DNA of 64,000 nt. Origin: Coccinella septempunctata. Lineage: Eukaryota; Arthropoda; Insecta; Coleoptera; Coccinellidae. The stretch spans positions 2,666,001 through 2,730,000 of the forward strand of contig NC_058192.1 of NCBI RefSeq assembly GCF_907165205.1, written 5' to 3'. Under the pieces are notes generated by a model that made no database searches, had not been told where the DNA came from, and worked only from the letters and a program-made list of their open reading frames with translations. The translations under genes and the position numbers were made by a program. Shown here one piece after another: positions 50,244 to 63,100 of the stretch. The first letter of the stretch is position 1. Each line of letters begins with the position of its first letter.

Positions 50244-51138
50244 ATGGTTCTACAGACAGGATATTTCAGGACATTTCCAGGCATCCTGAAGGTCTTCGAA
50301 GTGGTGAGTTTAATCATTCTTTGGAATTTTTAAATATTTCATTCTTATCTCGATCATAAAAGTATCGTTTGTGTATTTAATTGAGCTTTGTGAAACGGGG
50401 AATTCCAAAAGTGACAATTATAAGTTTTAAATCTAAATTCCATATGATCTCAGAAGTTGATGGAGATATTGGGAATTTTTGGAACTGTATAGAGAATGTT
50501 TATCTATATTTTAAAATAGAATATTGTATCAAACACAACACATTATAGAAGATGATTTAAATAATCGAATTTCCTTTCCAGATCTTCAGTACGATAGGAT
50601 TGCTGATGACTATTATTTTCAATAAATATTCGAATGTGTACTTTACCATTTCACACATTTATACTGTAATATCGGCGATAGCATTAGGAGCAACACTTTT
50701 CCTGATGCTTTTGTACTTTTTAAACATGGCCGAAGTTCTTCAACCAATATTGAACTACCAGAAATATTTCCATCTCATTTTCATGATGTTTGTTCTTTCA
50801 TATTCGTCCATATTATTATATAATGGATCTTCCTACATACAATTGATACTGGCTGGAGTGAGTATGAAAGAGTTACTTGCTATACAATAATATTTCTGTA
50901 TTGATTTGAATGATTTTCGATATTGAGGCCTGCAAACTTTCTCAATGAGATATCACTTGGGAGTTATGCAGAGAATATTACCTATTGAGTAGTCATTTCA
51001 TAATTCTGTATACATGAGTCCCTTTTCAAATGAAACATGTTTTTTTTTCAGTTTAGTGGTATACTTCTAGCCATCGCTTTTCTGGCAGATGGAATCCATG
51101 GATTTAATATCGTATCCCCTCTGCCATTGTCGTCTTGA
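50244..51138 (+). CDS. MARVEL-like four-helix membrane protein 2
   Basis: Exons 50244-50303, 50582-50857 and 51052-51138 give 140 aa. The ATG directly follows a TTTTTAG acceptor, so a noncoding upstream exon is expected. The N-terminus MVLQTGYFRTFPGILKVFEV is followed by four hydrophobic helices and the end DGIHGFNIVSPLPLSS. Exon borders and phases are the same as in gene 3 (intron after the FE[VI]/LE[VI] block, intron after the AG before helix 4), which shows tandem duplication. Function is unknown beyond the MARVEL-like fold. Confidence 0.78.
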
Positions 51139-51855
51139 GAATTATTTTACAACATGGAGAAAAACGAGGAAAAAACCCTTATTTGAGTCTTCCACAGGAG
51201 AAGACTTTCTATCTGGCTGAAGTATGGAGGAGAAATCCAAAAAAGAAGAATGTTTCACTGATAATTGTACCATATTGGTATCGTTTCGTGATATTTGTTT
51301 TTAGTCATTGAAAAATACCACACAGATTACTGGATTATATTTTAATACGCATTATGATGGTTTTATTTACTAGTTTTTCGGTTGTTTTTTCAGTGAAGGC
51401 TCAATCCTAGAAAAGAATCTGAAGAGTAGCTCTCTCCTGCTCTGTATACTGTACCCAGTTTTCGAAAAAAACCTCAGATACCTAGTGAATTTTAATCTTT
51501 TGGATGCTTAGTGTTGATTACCATTCAGATTATCTTGTGAAGGAGAAGTGTTGGGAAGATTTTATTAAATTGTTCGCATCTGGTTTAGGGAGGACCTTTC
51601 CCAACAGATGGCAGATGCGGTAAATTTCAAATTTCTAATTACTCATACGCTCTTATCTGTTCGAGTAAATCTTTAAGAGAACGGCCAATCCCTGCCTATT
51701 GTTATCTCAAAAAATATCTAATCGTGGTAGACACCTATGATATTACGCTTATGATGAGCAATCATTAGATAAGATTACAATAAATATTACTGGCGACTGC
51801 GAACGTGTAGTTTCAGTCAATTTTTTTTCGTGACTTTGTCGTTCCATAATTCGAA

Positions 51856-53069
51856 ATGGTGAGAAAATTTTTCAATTACTCGATGTCGTTTATAAAAGTG
51901 GTTTTTTTCAGGCTATCAGAACAGAATTCCTCAGATCTTTCCCAGGAATGCTCAAGGTTCTGGAAATCGTAAGTGTCTCATGGGCAAAGTTGGTTATGTT
52001 CAATTTTCTGAAAACTGTCTCGTATTTTGTATATTCAGAATTCCGCGACGAATAGTTTGAGGTTCTAATATTATTTTCCACCTTCAAAATAGACTCAGTA
52101 ATTTTCCAGTATTTGGAAGGTATAATTGTAATAAAAACTTGATAACCGACAACATGAGACTGCAATTCTCTGGGAATTATCATCATCTATATAAGTCCAT
52201 CAAATGTAATAAGTAAAATCGTAGTCTACAAAAAAGGACCAGTATAGATTGACTCATATTTTCGAAAGCTTTTTACTGAATTGTCTAGCTAAGCAAATAG
52301 ATTCAGCATCAATTCATTCATAATTTTATGTATTCGCAATCATAAATAAGCCTAACCTTTATTTTTTATTTATTCATCGTGTTTGATAATCAAGCCAAAA
52401 TTGTGTAGGTTAAAAATTCAATTTCTCATTTCACCTTTTTTCATTCCTGTTCAGCCTCATTTCCTGTAATAATTTAATCAAGAATTTTTGTAACTCCTGA
52501 GGATGAAATAGTATGACAATTTTTTATTTCAAAAGGTCGTACTATCATCGTGAGCAGAATCGATAATCCATAAAAATAAATAGATATGAAACTGTTTTCG
52601 TAGAGTAGAGTGAAAACTAACATCATACAATGTGTTCTCCACAGGTTTTCAGCGTTGTAGGTCTTGTATTGTACCTTATCGATACGGACTATTTTGCTGT
52701 ACGGTCAGAGTATTTCATAGGTGTATTAGTTGCCATGATAGTGGCCATAATAATAACTCTCTTCTATATCATTGGAATATCCGAAGCCCTTGGTTCATTC
52801 ATGGGATTGCAGACCTATTTCCACTTGATATGGATGCTGTACATGACAGGGATCTCGTCGATTGTTCTCAATGGCGCCAGCTCAAATTTCGAAGCTGTTT
52901 GTGCAGGGGTAAGTCTTGAATCTTGATTTTTTTTTTCAACTTTTCATATAGAAAGAGCAAAAAGCTCAATTGATTTTTTTTTCAGATATTTGGACTGATC
53001 TTAGCTGTGACATATCTGGTTGATGGACTTCACGGATACAGAACCAGTCCTCCAATGCCTTTTTCTTAG
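51856..53069 (+). CDS. MARVEL-like four-helix membrane protein 3
   Basis: Exons 51856-51858 (ATG only), 51912-51968, 52645-52908 and 52986-53069 give 135 aa. The ATG is the last codon of its exon, before GTGAGA. The sequence MAIRTEFLRSFPGMLKVLEI leads into four hydrophobic helices and the tail GYRTSPPMPFS. The block QTYFHLIWMLYMTGISSIVL parallels QKYFHLIFMMFVLSYSSILL of gene 2. AATAAA lies at 53386-53391. Confidence 0.8.
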
Positions 53070-53487
53070 TTGGAAGAAAAACATCCTCAGCTAATTAATT
53101 TCTATTTTGTATTTGATTTTTTCACCATCATATTGTTCCTTCATTTGAAACCTTTATTTGAAGATGTAGTTTTACTCCTTACCAGCAATATATTGACATT
53201 TTAGGGTTCCAAAACTATCACGATTAAATAGAATTAAAAAAAAACTGTGTATTAGTTTTAGTTTAGAAATTCTAAAGCGGTTGAAATATTTTGCACATTA
53301 TATAGAAATAAGAAAAGTAATTGAATATGTAAGTAAATAATATACTATTAGTTCTGGGTTGAACACTACTGTCAATGATAACAGAAATAAAACCATAATG
53401 GTCTTTTTATCGTAACTTTAATATGCGGAGTCCTAGTTTATCTATACCGAAAGGCGAAAACACTTGATGTTATACTTTTTGTGAAAA

Positions 53488-55598
53488 ATGTTCGTTACAA
53501 ATGTTCTTGCTGCTATAGCTTGCTTGCTACTGTTGAGATTCTATCTTCACTTCAAGAATATATATCGATATTGGCAAAACAGGGGTTTGAAGGTTATTGA
53601 ACCTATTTATTTTCCATTCGGTAACTTTTGGACTTTCATAAAGAGGGATAAAGGCGTTGGCCCTATACTTGCGGAATGGTATGAAGAAGTGGATTCTGAA
53701 GTTATTGGATTGTATGCTTTGAATGAACCGATTTTACTAGTAAAGGTGAGAAAGAGCTGAAAACTGACATCTCAATATTCAGCCATGTAGATTACATGCA
53801 TGTAACTTTTTCAACTCTTTTTCTGATAATATAACATGCATTTAGTTTGTATTTTTGATAGTTTTTATCGTTTGAGGGGAGTTTCAGGAATATTGAGAAT
53901 TATCTACAATGAAATAGTAGCTTTCGGTTGATGCCCATAGAATGAGAAATCCAATCGTATTTTGTGTGAAGGTATATGAAGATTAGGTCTGTGATATATA
54001 TTATTGGATTTTCTTTTTTCGTGCAAAAACTATGAAGAAATTGGATACGTTAAAACAGAAAATTCAATAGAACAGCATTTTTTAGGATCCAGATATAATA
54101 AGGGATATTCTGGTGAAGGATTTCAACAGTTTCACGGATAGAGGAGTTTACATGGACAAGAATGACTCTTTAACAGGCCAACTGTGGAAACTTCCCGGAC
54201 ATAAATGGAAACCTTTGAGAACTAAAATGTCGACTTGTTTCACCATCGGTAAATTGAAAATGATGTTCTCAAATCTACTGAATGCCGGTGAAGAGATGGA
54301 GATTTTTCTGGAAAAGGCAGCTGCAGCAGAATCCATTGATGTGAGCCTTAACTCCGCTGTCAAAACGCAATAGACATTGTAAAAGTGAATGTTTCAGGTG
54401 GACGATCTATGTAAAAGATTCACAGCGGACATAGTAGCACAGTCAATATTCGGCGTAGAAGTAAAAAGCTTCAAGGATAAAGACAATGACTTCTTGAAAA
54501 TGCTCAAGTGCTTGACGACGGGTTTCAACAGGAAGAATATGATCAAATTCAGTCTTCAGATTGTGGCGCCTAAATTTTACGATTTCTTCAGCTTCGTGAA
54601 GTTTGAGACAGTAAATCAGGTAGCTATTTCTTTCGTTTACAAGATGGTGGAGAAAATAATGGAATTCAGGGAGGCGACTGGGGCTGTTGGAAAGGATATG
54701 ATGCAGCTTCTGATCCAACTGAAGAAATTCGGGAAGGTGGACGCAGAGAATGGCGAGAAATTACCTGGTATTTAACTGATACTTTTACTGTTTCTCCTTT
54801 ATTTTCAACACAGTTTACTCATAATGGAATTCCGCAGATTCAGACGTATGTTTAACAATGGATGAAGTGGTAGCCCAAGCTTACACTTACTTCTTCACTG
54901 GCAGTGAAACAGCATCATCCACTTTGACGTTGCTCCTCTACGAATGCTCATTGAACCAAGATATTCAGAGGAAAGTCCAGGAAGACATCGATAAAGCTCT
55001 CTCTTCTTCCGGTGGACAAATCACCTACGAGGCAATACTCGAGATGAAATATTTGAATATGGTTGTTTCAGGTTTGTACCTAAGAACTTTTTGGACCATA
55101 ATAAAATTGATTTTCTTCTTCAGAAACTCTCAGAAAGTACCCAATCCTGCAATTTCTCATGAGGAAATCGGTGGAGGACTACAAATTGGAAAAGATAGGT
55201 TTGGAACTGGAAAAGGGAACTAGAATTTATATTTCAGTGCAGGGTCTGCAGCGGGATCCTAAATATTATCCTGATCCAGAAAAATTCGACCCAGAGAGAT
55301 TTTCGAAGGAGAATCAAGCCAATAGGCATCCCATGACATATATGCCTTTCGGTGAAGGACCAAGAAACTGTATAGGTAAATGTATCCAGTTGTATCATAA
55401 CTCACGTTTTCTTTATTGATGCAATCTTTTCCAGGAAAGAGATTGGGTTATTTTATGGTGGTAGTTGGGGCTATACACATATTCAGAAACTTCAATCTGA
55501 GTACTTTCGAGGACATCGAGGTGCCATTAAAGCTGAATCCTTATTCATATACCATAAGGCCAGTTAATCCATTGTTACTCAAAGTATCGCAAAGGTGA
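53488..55598 (+). CDS. Cytochrome P450, CYP6-like
   Basis: Six exons, 53488-53745, 54086-54340, 54398-54767, 54838-55071, 55124-55375 and 55435-55598, join in phase to 510 aa, the normal length. A hydrophobic anchor occupies residues 1-20, targeting the ER membrane. The I-helix block AYTYFFTGSETASST (309-323), the ETLR K-helix motif (373-376), DPERF and the heme-binding FGEGPRNCIG (448-457, Cys455) are intact. CYP6-type enzymes oxidise plant compounds, insecticides and other lipophilic substrates with NADPH-P450 reductase. The usual alanine of the I-helix A-G-x-E-T motif is threonine (TGSET). AATAAA at 55630-55635 follows closely. I cannot name the subfamily. Confidence 0.93.
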
Positions 55599-57174
55599 TT
55601 TCGAAACTGTTACGAAAAATGGAATTTTGAATAAATCTTGAAGTTTTCCTGATGAATTACTTATCCTTCTTCTCACTTACCTTCCGTTGCATGACTGAAG
55701 TGAAGAATTGAAAAGTTGCTTCATGATGAAAGATAATAAAATGTGCAAGAAAAACAAGCTGCTATTATACAATCAGTTTAATATTCTTTAATAGTACATT
55801 CTCGGAAATATTTTCACAGAGGTTTATTTTCCACTGAATTATCTAACTGGTATAAAATATCACCAAATAATAAATTGTAAAAACATTAACAAAATAATTT
55901 AAGTACAATATAATACAAAACCAATTCCGAATCTTCATTTCCAGTACGTTACAATTAGGATCTGAGCAACATCGATAGTGAATATATACTTTATACAAAC
56001 GTTATCTACACGAAAATTATATTAGACCGATCTATCTCATTCAAATAAATAAATATCATATTTTTCTACAACTATGTCAATGAGTTACTATCAATCGAAT
56101 TGGCACAGGTAGATATACATTCTCGGGAAACCGAAGATCTCTGAATATAAAAATTCAGGAACAAATACAACAAGGAAACTTAAATCCAGCTCGAGAGAAT
56201 AATAATTAAGTATTATGAACACATTTCAATTCCGTGAAATCGATGTGAGAAAACATATACAACACCCCCCCTTACCAACTCGATTCTAATCATTATTTTA
56301 AAGCTAGATTTGTCTCAACGACAGTCGAATCACAATAAGAAATACCTTGTACAGCAACACAATATACAAACAATACTATCAGATTCATAACTTGAAAATA
56401 TTGATTTGATCTTTTTTTGGTCAACACTTATCTAGCTAATTAATACTTTGGTAATATTGGAATCTCATATTTTGGCAACAATGACTACATTATTTTAACG
56501 ATTAAAAACATGTACTGCCCTCTAATTATCCCCCCCGACTAGGAGGTTCGTCGAAGTTTCGATAAAACTGGAAGAAATTGGGGTTTTAGAAGTATCACGA
56601 TGCCTCTTTTTTCAGTCGCGTTAGAAATGATGAAAATTATGGAAAAATTTCGTGATGAAAGTTAAATGGATAATTTTTTCTGAATTTCAGAAAAAGACTT
56701 TGAAAGGTAATCGCTCTTTCGAGGTGCTGATATGTGGAAGATATTTCTTCCAGTTCCATCGAAGCCTTCAAACTAATCTATAATTGTTCTGCCTGTTGGT
56801 TATTATAACCTACATTTTTAACGTTTTTATATTTTTTTCATTTTTAACTTTGTAATTTTTACACGGTTCAACTATTTCACAAAAATCCTCCTCAGATTTA
56901 AATCTCCCCATCTGAAAATTTTACCCATCAACACAACGAAGGAAATTTCTGCAAAGAATTGCTCTCAGTGAATAAGGTTCCAAAAATAGAATCTTCACGA
57001 CACTCCCTTTACCTGACAAAGGTCTGGAAGTCCATATACATCGCGAGAAATGGAAACATCCCAAGAAATTGAGATAACCCCTTATATGTCATATAAAGGA
57101 AAAGAATTGTTACCTTAAACATCTTCCTCGGTTCCCAAACGAAAAGAAATCTTGATGTGAACCTATTCGTTTGG
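55599..57174. other. P450 3' end, then long 3' UTR of the minus-strand gene
   Basis: P450 transcription should stop near 55650. The remaining 1.5 kb is AT-rich without coding signal and probably contains the long 3' UTR of the minus-strand gene whose stop is at 57175. Confidence 0.5.
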
Positions 57175-60100
57175 TCAGACGTTCATGGCATAGAACATCG
57201 GTTTTTGCATCGTGACGTTCTGCGGAGATGTAGGTGAAGTCATGGTGCTACTGTTACTCTGCCCCAATTTGATGGTATCTGGCGGTGACACACTAGCAGC
57301 ACCCTCTGGGACCCCCCTCTCGGTAAATTTTGGTTTGGTCGGCGAGCTCCCAAGGGCATCTTTCTGGGAAGGGAAAGAGATCTCCACCGACTGTCTGTAA
57401 CCGTTCTGAACGGGCGGCATACCCTGGCAGCTGTCTGTATCTGTCGACGTATCGGACGTGCTGTACCTTGGTCCTAATGGGAAGCTGTGCCTGTTCATTT
57501 TGCTCACGTAGGTCGGATCCCCTTGCCACGCAGGCCTGTACCTGGGATTCGAATAGTAGTTACAGTTGGGTACAGGAGTTTGGGTGGCTCGTGCAGCTGT
57601 GGAGAACTGACCAGGGAGGGGAGATTCACTCCTTGCATTCGCGCCGTGAGGCTGGGGGGTGTAAGGTATCCTCACCATCTGTTTCGGAGGATTAGAGGTC
57701 ATAACGCTGGAGTTGTAGTGGTAGTGATGGTCCTCCACGTGCATGTGGAACCTTTGCTGGTATATGGGGTCTATGAACCTCTTGTTTATCTGGTTTTGAT
57801 TGGAGACTCTGGCGTAGTCGCTGTGTTGGTAGTAAACGTTGGAGGAAACTCCGCCTTGGCAGCCTTCGATGTGGTTGTACGGGATGTAAACCATAGTTTG
57901 GTGGTAAGTCCTGGATACTTCAGATGGTGGAGGTGATAAGGGTCTTCCGTTACTCTTCTGCCTAGGGAGACTTTGATACATTTCGTTACACCTAGCTCCG
58001 ACCTTCATGACAGCCGGATAGGCGTTCGAGTTGCCGTTGGTCCTGTAGACCTGCCTGCAGTACTGCCCCGTTTGGTACAAGTTTTCCTCCGCCAAACTTG
58101 TGGGTCTGTAGGGGGGCGGATAACCCCTCGTTTTGAATTCTTCAGGTGCGGTCGTTGGATACTGGTGCGGTATATTCTGGTTCTGGTTCTTAGATTTCGA
58201 GTTGTCGACGTTGGACAGTCCGCTCTCTGAGTAGTAGGGCCAGGAGATTCTGCCGGTTGCTTCGGGAGGCTGCATCTGGTTCTGGATCTCCTGGATGATC
58301 TGGGTGGTGGTGCCAAATCGCGGTTTGATGCCCCTGACGCTGGGTCTTTTGTTGAAACCGTAATCGTCGTGCTCGTCGTCTTCTTCTTTGTTGGCTTCCG
58401 GTTGATACCTGTGGAGAAGAGTTTGGTGTTACTGGCATACAAGAAAACGTCTAAAACTCACCTTTTCTTGAGTCTCTCAATCCTTCCGGCATCCTGCTGT
58501 ACGAACATAGCCAACTCGTCCCCAGACTCCGAAGCTGATGGCGTACCCGCTAAAACATCCGGTGTTATCCTCTTGATATCCTCTTGCTCGTTCCTCAAAG
58601 CCTCATCTATGTCCTCCAGACTATACTCCGTGCCCACGGAACTGGCCATGGACGCCCTTTCACCTCCGTGGTTCGGATGGTGGTTGTTCATCTGGTAGTA
58701 ATAGTCGTCTATGTTCGTGATACCGCTGACGCAAGCTGTCAACGGCGCCAAAGAGGCCAAGAACTGTTTCCTAGAGTCGTTGGTGGAAGAATTGATCCTG
58801 GAGGCTGGCAGGTGAGGGTGCTCCATCTCGTGTGGTCCGTTTCCGAGATCCGGAAGCGTTTGGGCGATTCTTCCTTCCTGCACGACGTTGCCCACCACGT
58901 TGTTCTGGTTGTCCAGAGGTTTTTCCGTCTTCTTGGAGAACAAATCGGTGATCTTCTTGTACGTGGAGGATACGGAGGAGGCGTTGGAGCTGGTCGTGGA
59001 AGACGAAGACGGCGAGAAGGATTTGTCCACCTGTTTTAGTGATGTCACCTGGCGACGAGAATTTTTTTCTGTTATCTTTGAAGTTCGAGCAGTCAGTGAT
59101 TTTTTTCGTGTGTCCATTATCTGACAATGATTCAACAAATTTGAAATTATGTATGGGAAAATTCATTCACGAAATTGATACAAGGATTTTGTTGGCTAAT
59201 GTTGGCCCTTTCATTCTTCTGTGACAAGATTTTTTTTATGATTCAAGAGGTGTGGAGGTATACTTCATTCAAATTTATTTTAGCAGTCGGTTGGCCATGA
59301 AATAATTTTCTCAAGTTTTTGTAACTAGAACGAAGTTAGGTTGGCACTCATGAAATGTCGTTAATGTCATAACGCCGTTGCCACAACTAATATCAATTTT
59401 TATTACGAAAATTCGAAAATGCCGAAAGTGATTGAAAAAAGAGGCAGGGTTTCAGGAAGTGCTATTTAGAATTCAGGTCCGCTCATTCAAATAGTTATAC
59501 CCTGATATTCTAAAATCCACAATACGTCAGACGGTAGCGAACATATTCAATGTAAGAAAATCTATATGATGTTTCATCTGAATCTAAACGACTTATATTT
59601 CAGCTGAATATTTCCACAATCAGAAAGATTGTGAATGAAGAGGATGGCAAAGAATTTCCTTCTATTGGGAGACCCAAAAAAGTGGTGGCATTTGGGAATT
59701 TTATGTTTGAGTGAATTAATGCTAAAGGTTTACTACAGGATTTTCGATAAATGTCATCGGAAAATAAGTTTCCTAAAATGGATTTTTCTGTTTTTCATTT
59801 GACTTGTCCTATACAATGTAAATGTCTTAAGATACTAATAAATACCTAATTATTATAATTACATCAATGTATTAAGATGAATAGCCACAAATACGCACAA
59901 GTTGCCCTGTTACTTGTTTATTCATGTGAAATTTTTGTTCAACGGTGAAGTTGCATCTTAACTTGAAACTTCCTTCAACTCCTTTTACTTATATTGATGC
60001 AAGATGATTTTTGTTGAAAAATTTAACATTCTTGTAATTATCTGCTAATTCCTTCGGGAGATATCTTTTCCCAAGCACTGCAACATATGCATTTCATCTT

Positions 60101-63100
60101 CGGGTTAATATTTTTGAAATCTACAAATGATGTAAGCCAAAGAAGGTAACGAACATTAACTCCCCTCAAGCTAGTGCATATTATGATATTATACTGATCT
60201 CTTGTATTTTCCATGCAAATAACTGGATTTGGTATGCCTTCAATCAGTTTGTATAAACTTCAATTATGTTCGTCACATATTTTCCGAAGAGATTCGACAT
60301 TGTGATAAAATACGTAATAACAGAAACTTTTACGTAGAACGGGCAGCATAGCGTTGATTTAAAACCCAAAAATGTTTTGACAAGCTTCATAACCCCACAT
60401 TTTCGTACTATACAGAGTGAAATGTGTCAAATTTCCATGGCCAACCGACTGCTAAAATAAAGTTGAATGAAGTATAGGTACTTGGGTATCAGGTGTTTTT
60501 TCGCTATACCCAACGAATATTGAAATACTTTGCTACCCATAATCTAGTCTTATCGAATCCTCCCTTATTGAAACAACCCTCATTCCACCAGTTATGAACA
60601 TTTCTCGACACCCACAAAAAACTTTCAGATAAAATACATCTCTCCGATCCAATTTGGATCTCGAAAACATACACTTGATCTAAAGAAAACCACTTTTCGA
60701 TCAAATCAGGGGAATACGCGGAGAAATGTTCATTTTCCCGATGTCGACAGGATGAAAAATTCGATAGAAAACAAACACTCGGAACGTAATGGATTCCCAA
60801 TTTCCTCGAGAGAATGGAGCGATAAGATTCGATGAGTATTCAAATGGGGAGCTTTTTAGTGCCTCTGTAATGGATAAACTTCGGCGAAGAGACAATTCTG
60901 TTTTCTTTTCATCGGCCAGCCGTTGTTACGTCATATCCCGGCGGGATACAAGTGAGAATTTTCCACCTGAAGGGGGTGTTTTCATTGGATTCGAACAGTT
61001 GCATTTCTTCGAGAGACGAAACGAGAAAATAGAAAATAATAATGGTAATATCCTCACTCAAACGATGTGGTTATCTTTACGTTCGAAGAAAGTCTCTTTG
61101 GAAACAAGATTTTTAAATTTTTGCAATTTGTATCAGTATTTGGGATATTTCCCAAATTACTGATCCTAAAAAAAATCTAATTGCATATTCGTGATCTACG
61201 ACCTCAAATTAGTCAGTAAAATGACCCAGGTCGATATAGCTAAATGAATAACAAGTAAACAAGTAGCAGACTGAATTATCCGAATTTTTTTTTTATTTTT
61301 CGAACTTTATCGACACGGGTCATTTTTTCGACTGACTTAAGGTCGTAGATTACGAATATGCAATTAAATATTTCCTAGGATTAGTATTTTAGGAAACAAA
61401 TCAATCAAATTCAAATGAAAAATTTCGAAAAAATTGGCCAACTTTGAGGAGCTGTAGCAGCCAGAGAGGAGGCACTGGACATATGTTTATTTTTTAGGTT
61501 ATAGACTGATCCTTTGCGAATGAAAAACTCCAACTATCATTCACCTACCGCGAACAGTTGAGATTTTACGGTTTTTTCCGCGAAGTTCCAAAATTTCGGA
61601 TTTTCCATCGACCATTACTTGAAAACTAATCCTTTCAGCAAAATTCTGTTTGCATATTTGTAATCTACGCCCTCGATTTAGTACGTATTCCAATTTTGGT
61701 TAAAATCGGGGAGATAAATTTTTTTTCAAATTTTCCATACATATGTATGGAAAAATTCCGATTTTTTGAAAAAAATTTTTGGTCTCCGATCGAAACCGAA
61801 TTTTTACTGTCGACTAATTCGAGGGCGTAGATAACGAATATGCAAACAGATATTTTTTAAAAAATTTATTTTTCAAGTTATTGTCGATGAAAAATTGGAA
61901 ATTTTGGACCTTCGCGGAAAAAATCATAAAATCCAAACTGTTCGCAGTAGATGAATGAAAATAGGAATTTTCTATTTGCAAAGTATCAATCTATTATCAA
62001 AAAAATCAGCATATATCTAATTCCTTTTTTCTGGCTTTTAAAGCTCCACAAAGTTGACCAATTTTTTCGAAATTTTCCACTAAAAATGATTTATCTCCTA
62101 AAATACTGATCCTAGGGAAAATCTAATTGCATATTCGTAATCTACGATCTCGAATTTGCCAATAAAATGACCCGGGTCGATTATACATCCCCCATTTCGG
62201 TAAATACTCACTTCCGGAGAGTTCCTGGCCTCCTCGCCGGGCGGACTCGCCCTCGTTTGACTTTCACTGTCCTCCTGCTCGGCCTGCACGTCGTCCACGT
62301 CGCAGGTCAACTTTTTTATCCTCTCCACCAGGGAATTGTCGGTCTTCGGCTGGTTTTTCCGACTCCTCGGTTCGTACCTGATCAGCGATCTCCTGAGGGT
62401 GTTTCTCTCTATCGCTTTCTTGATCGATTCATCGGTTTCGCCGCTCTGGATGATCTGCGGCAACTTCGATCTCTTCGCTTCCTCGAAAGCTCGCAGGGAT
62501 TCGGCGGTGACCAGGTACTGCTGAATGGATTCCTCGTCTTTTCCTGAAAAACAGGTTAAAAATGACATTCTGAACGATATTTATTTGGGAATTTCGCAGA
62601 AAGAAGCCACACCCTCAAATGACACGGATTATAACCCTAAATTTCAGCTCTGTGACTGTCATAATGTGTCATGGACAACATGACAGTTGAAGAAACTTTG
62701 CTGACCTCTGAGAGTGAGTTATACATGAATAAATTGATATATTTGGACGGCATTCCCTTTTAAATGTACTTGGTATACAAAAAACATAAGAGATGCACGA
62801 GGAAACCTTCCTGAAACATGTATCTTGCCACGATGAACTGTCAAACACGAATGACAGCTAATGACATTCAAACTATCCTCCATTTTGGGAAGCCATTCGT
62901 ATTTGGTTAGGAAAACTCGATAATTAGAGTCATTCGGGGCAACTGTGCGCACTTTTGCCTTTCAAGCTATACCTCGTTCCAAATGATGAAGCTAGGAAAA
63001 TTTAAACATATTCATAAGATAGAGAATTTTCTAATCTATAAGAAAACATCAAAAAGCAAACAAACAAAAACGTTTTCTTCCGCAAAAAAAGATTTTATAG

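Noticed and set aside
57330..58230. Long plus-strand ORFs opposite the unidentified gene
   Set aside because: They are antisense shadows of a GC-richer coding exon; the minus frame has matching splice phases and the plus frames do not.
60789..61163. A 124-codon plus-strand ORF (MDSQFPRENGAIRF...) in the large intron of the unidentified gene
   Set aside because: It is antisense to the host gene, ends in the repeat border of the foldback region, and shows no known motif; ORFs this long occur by chance here.
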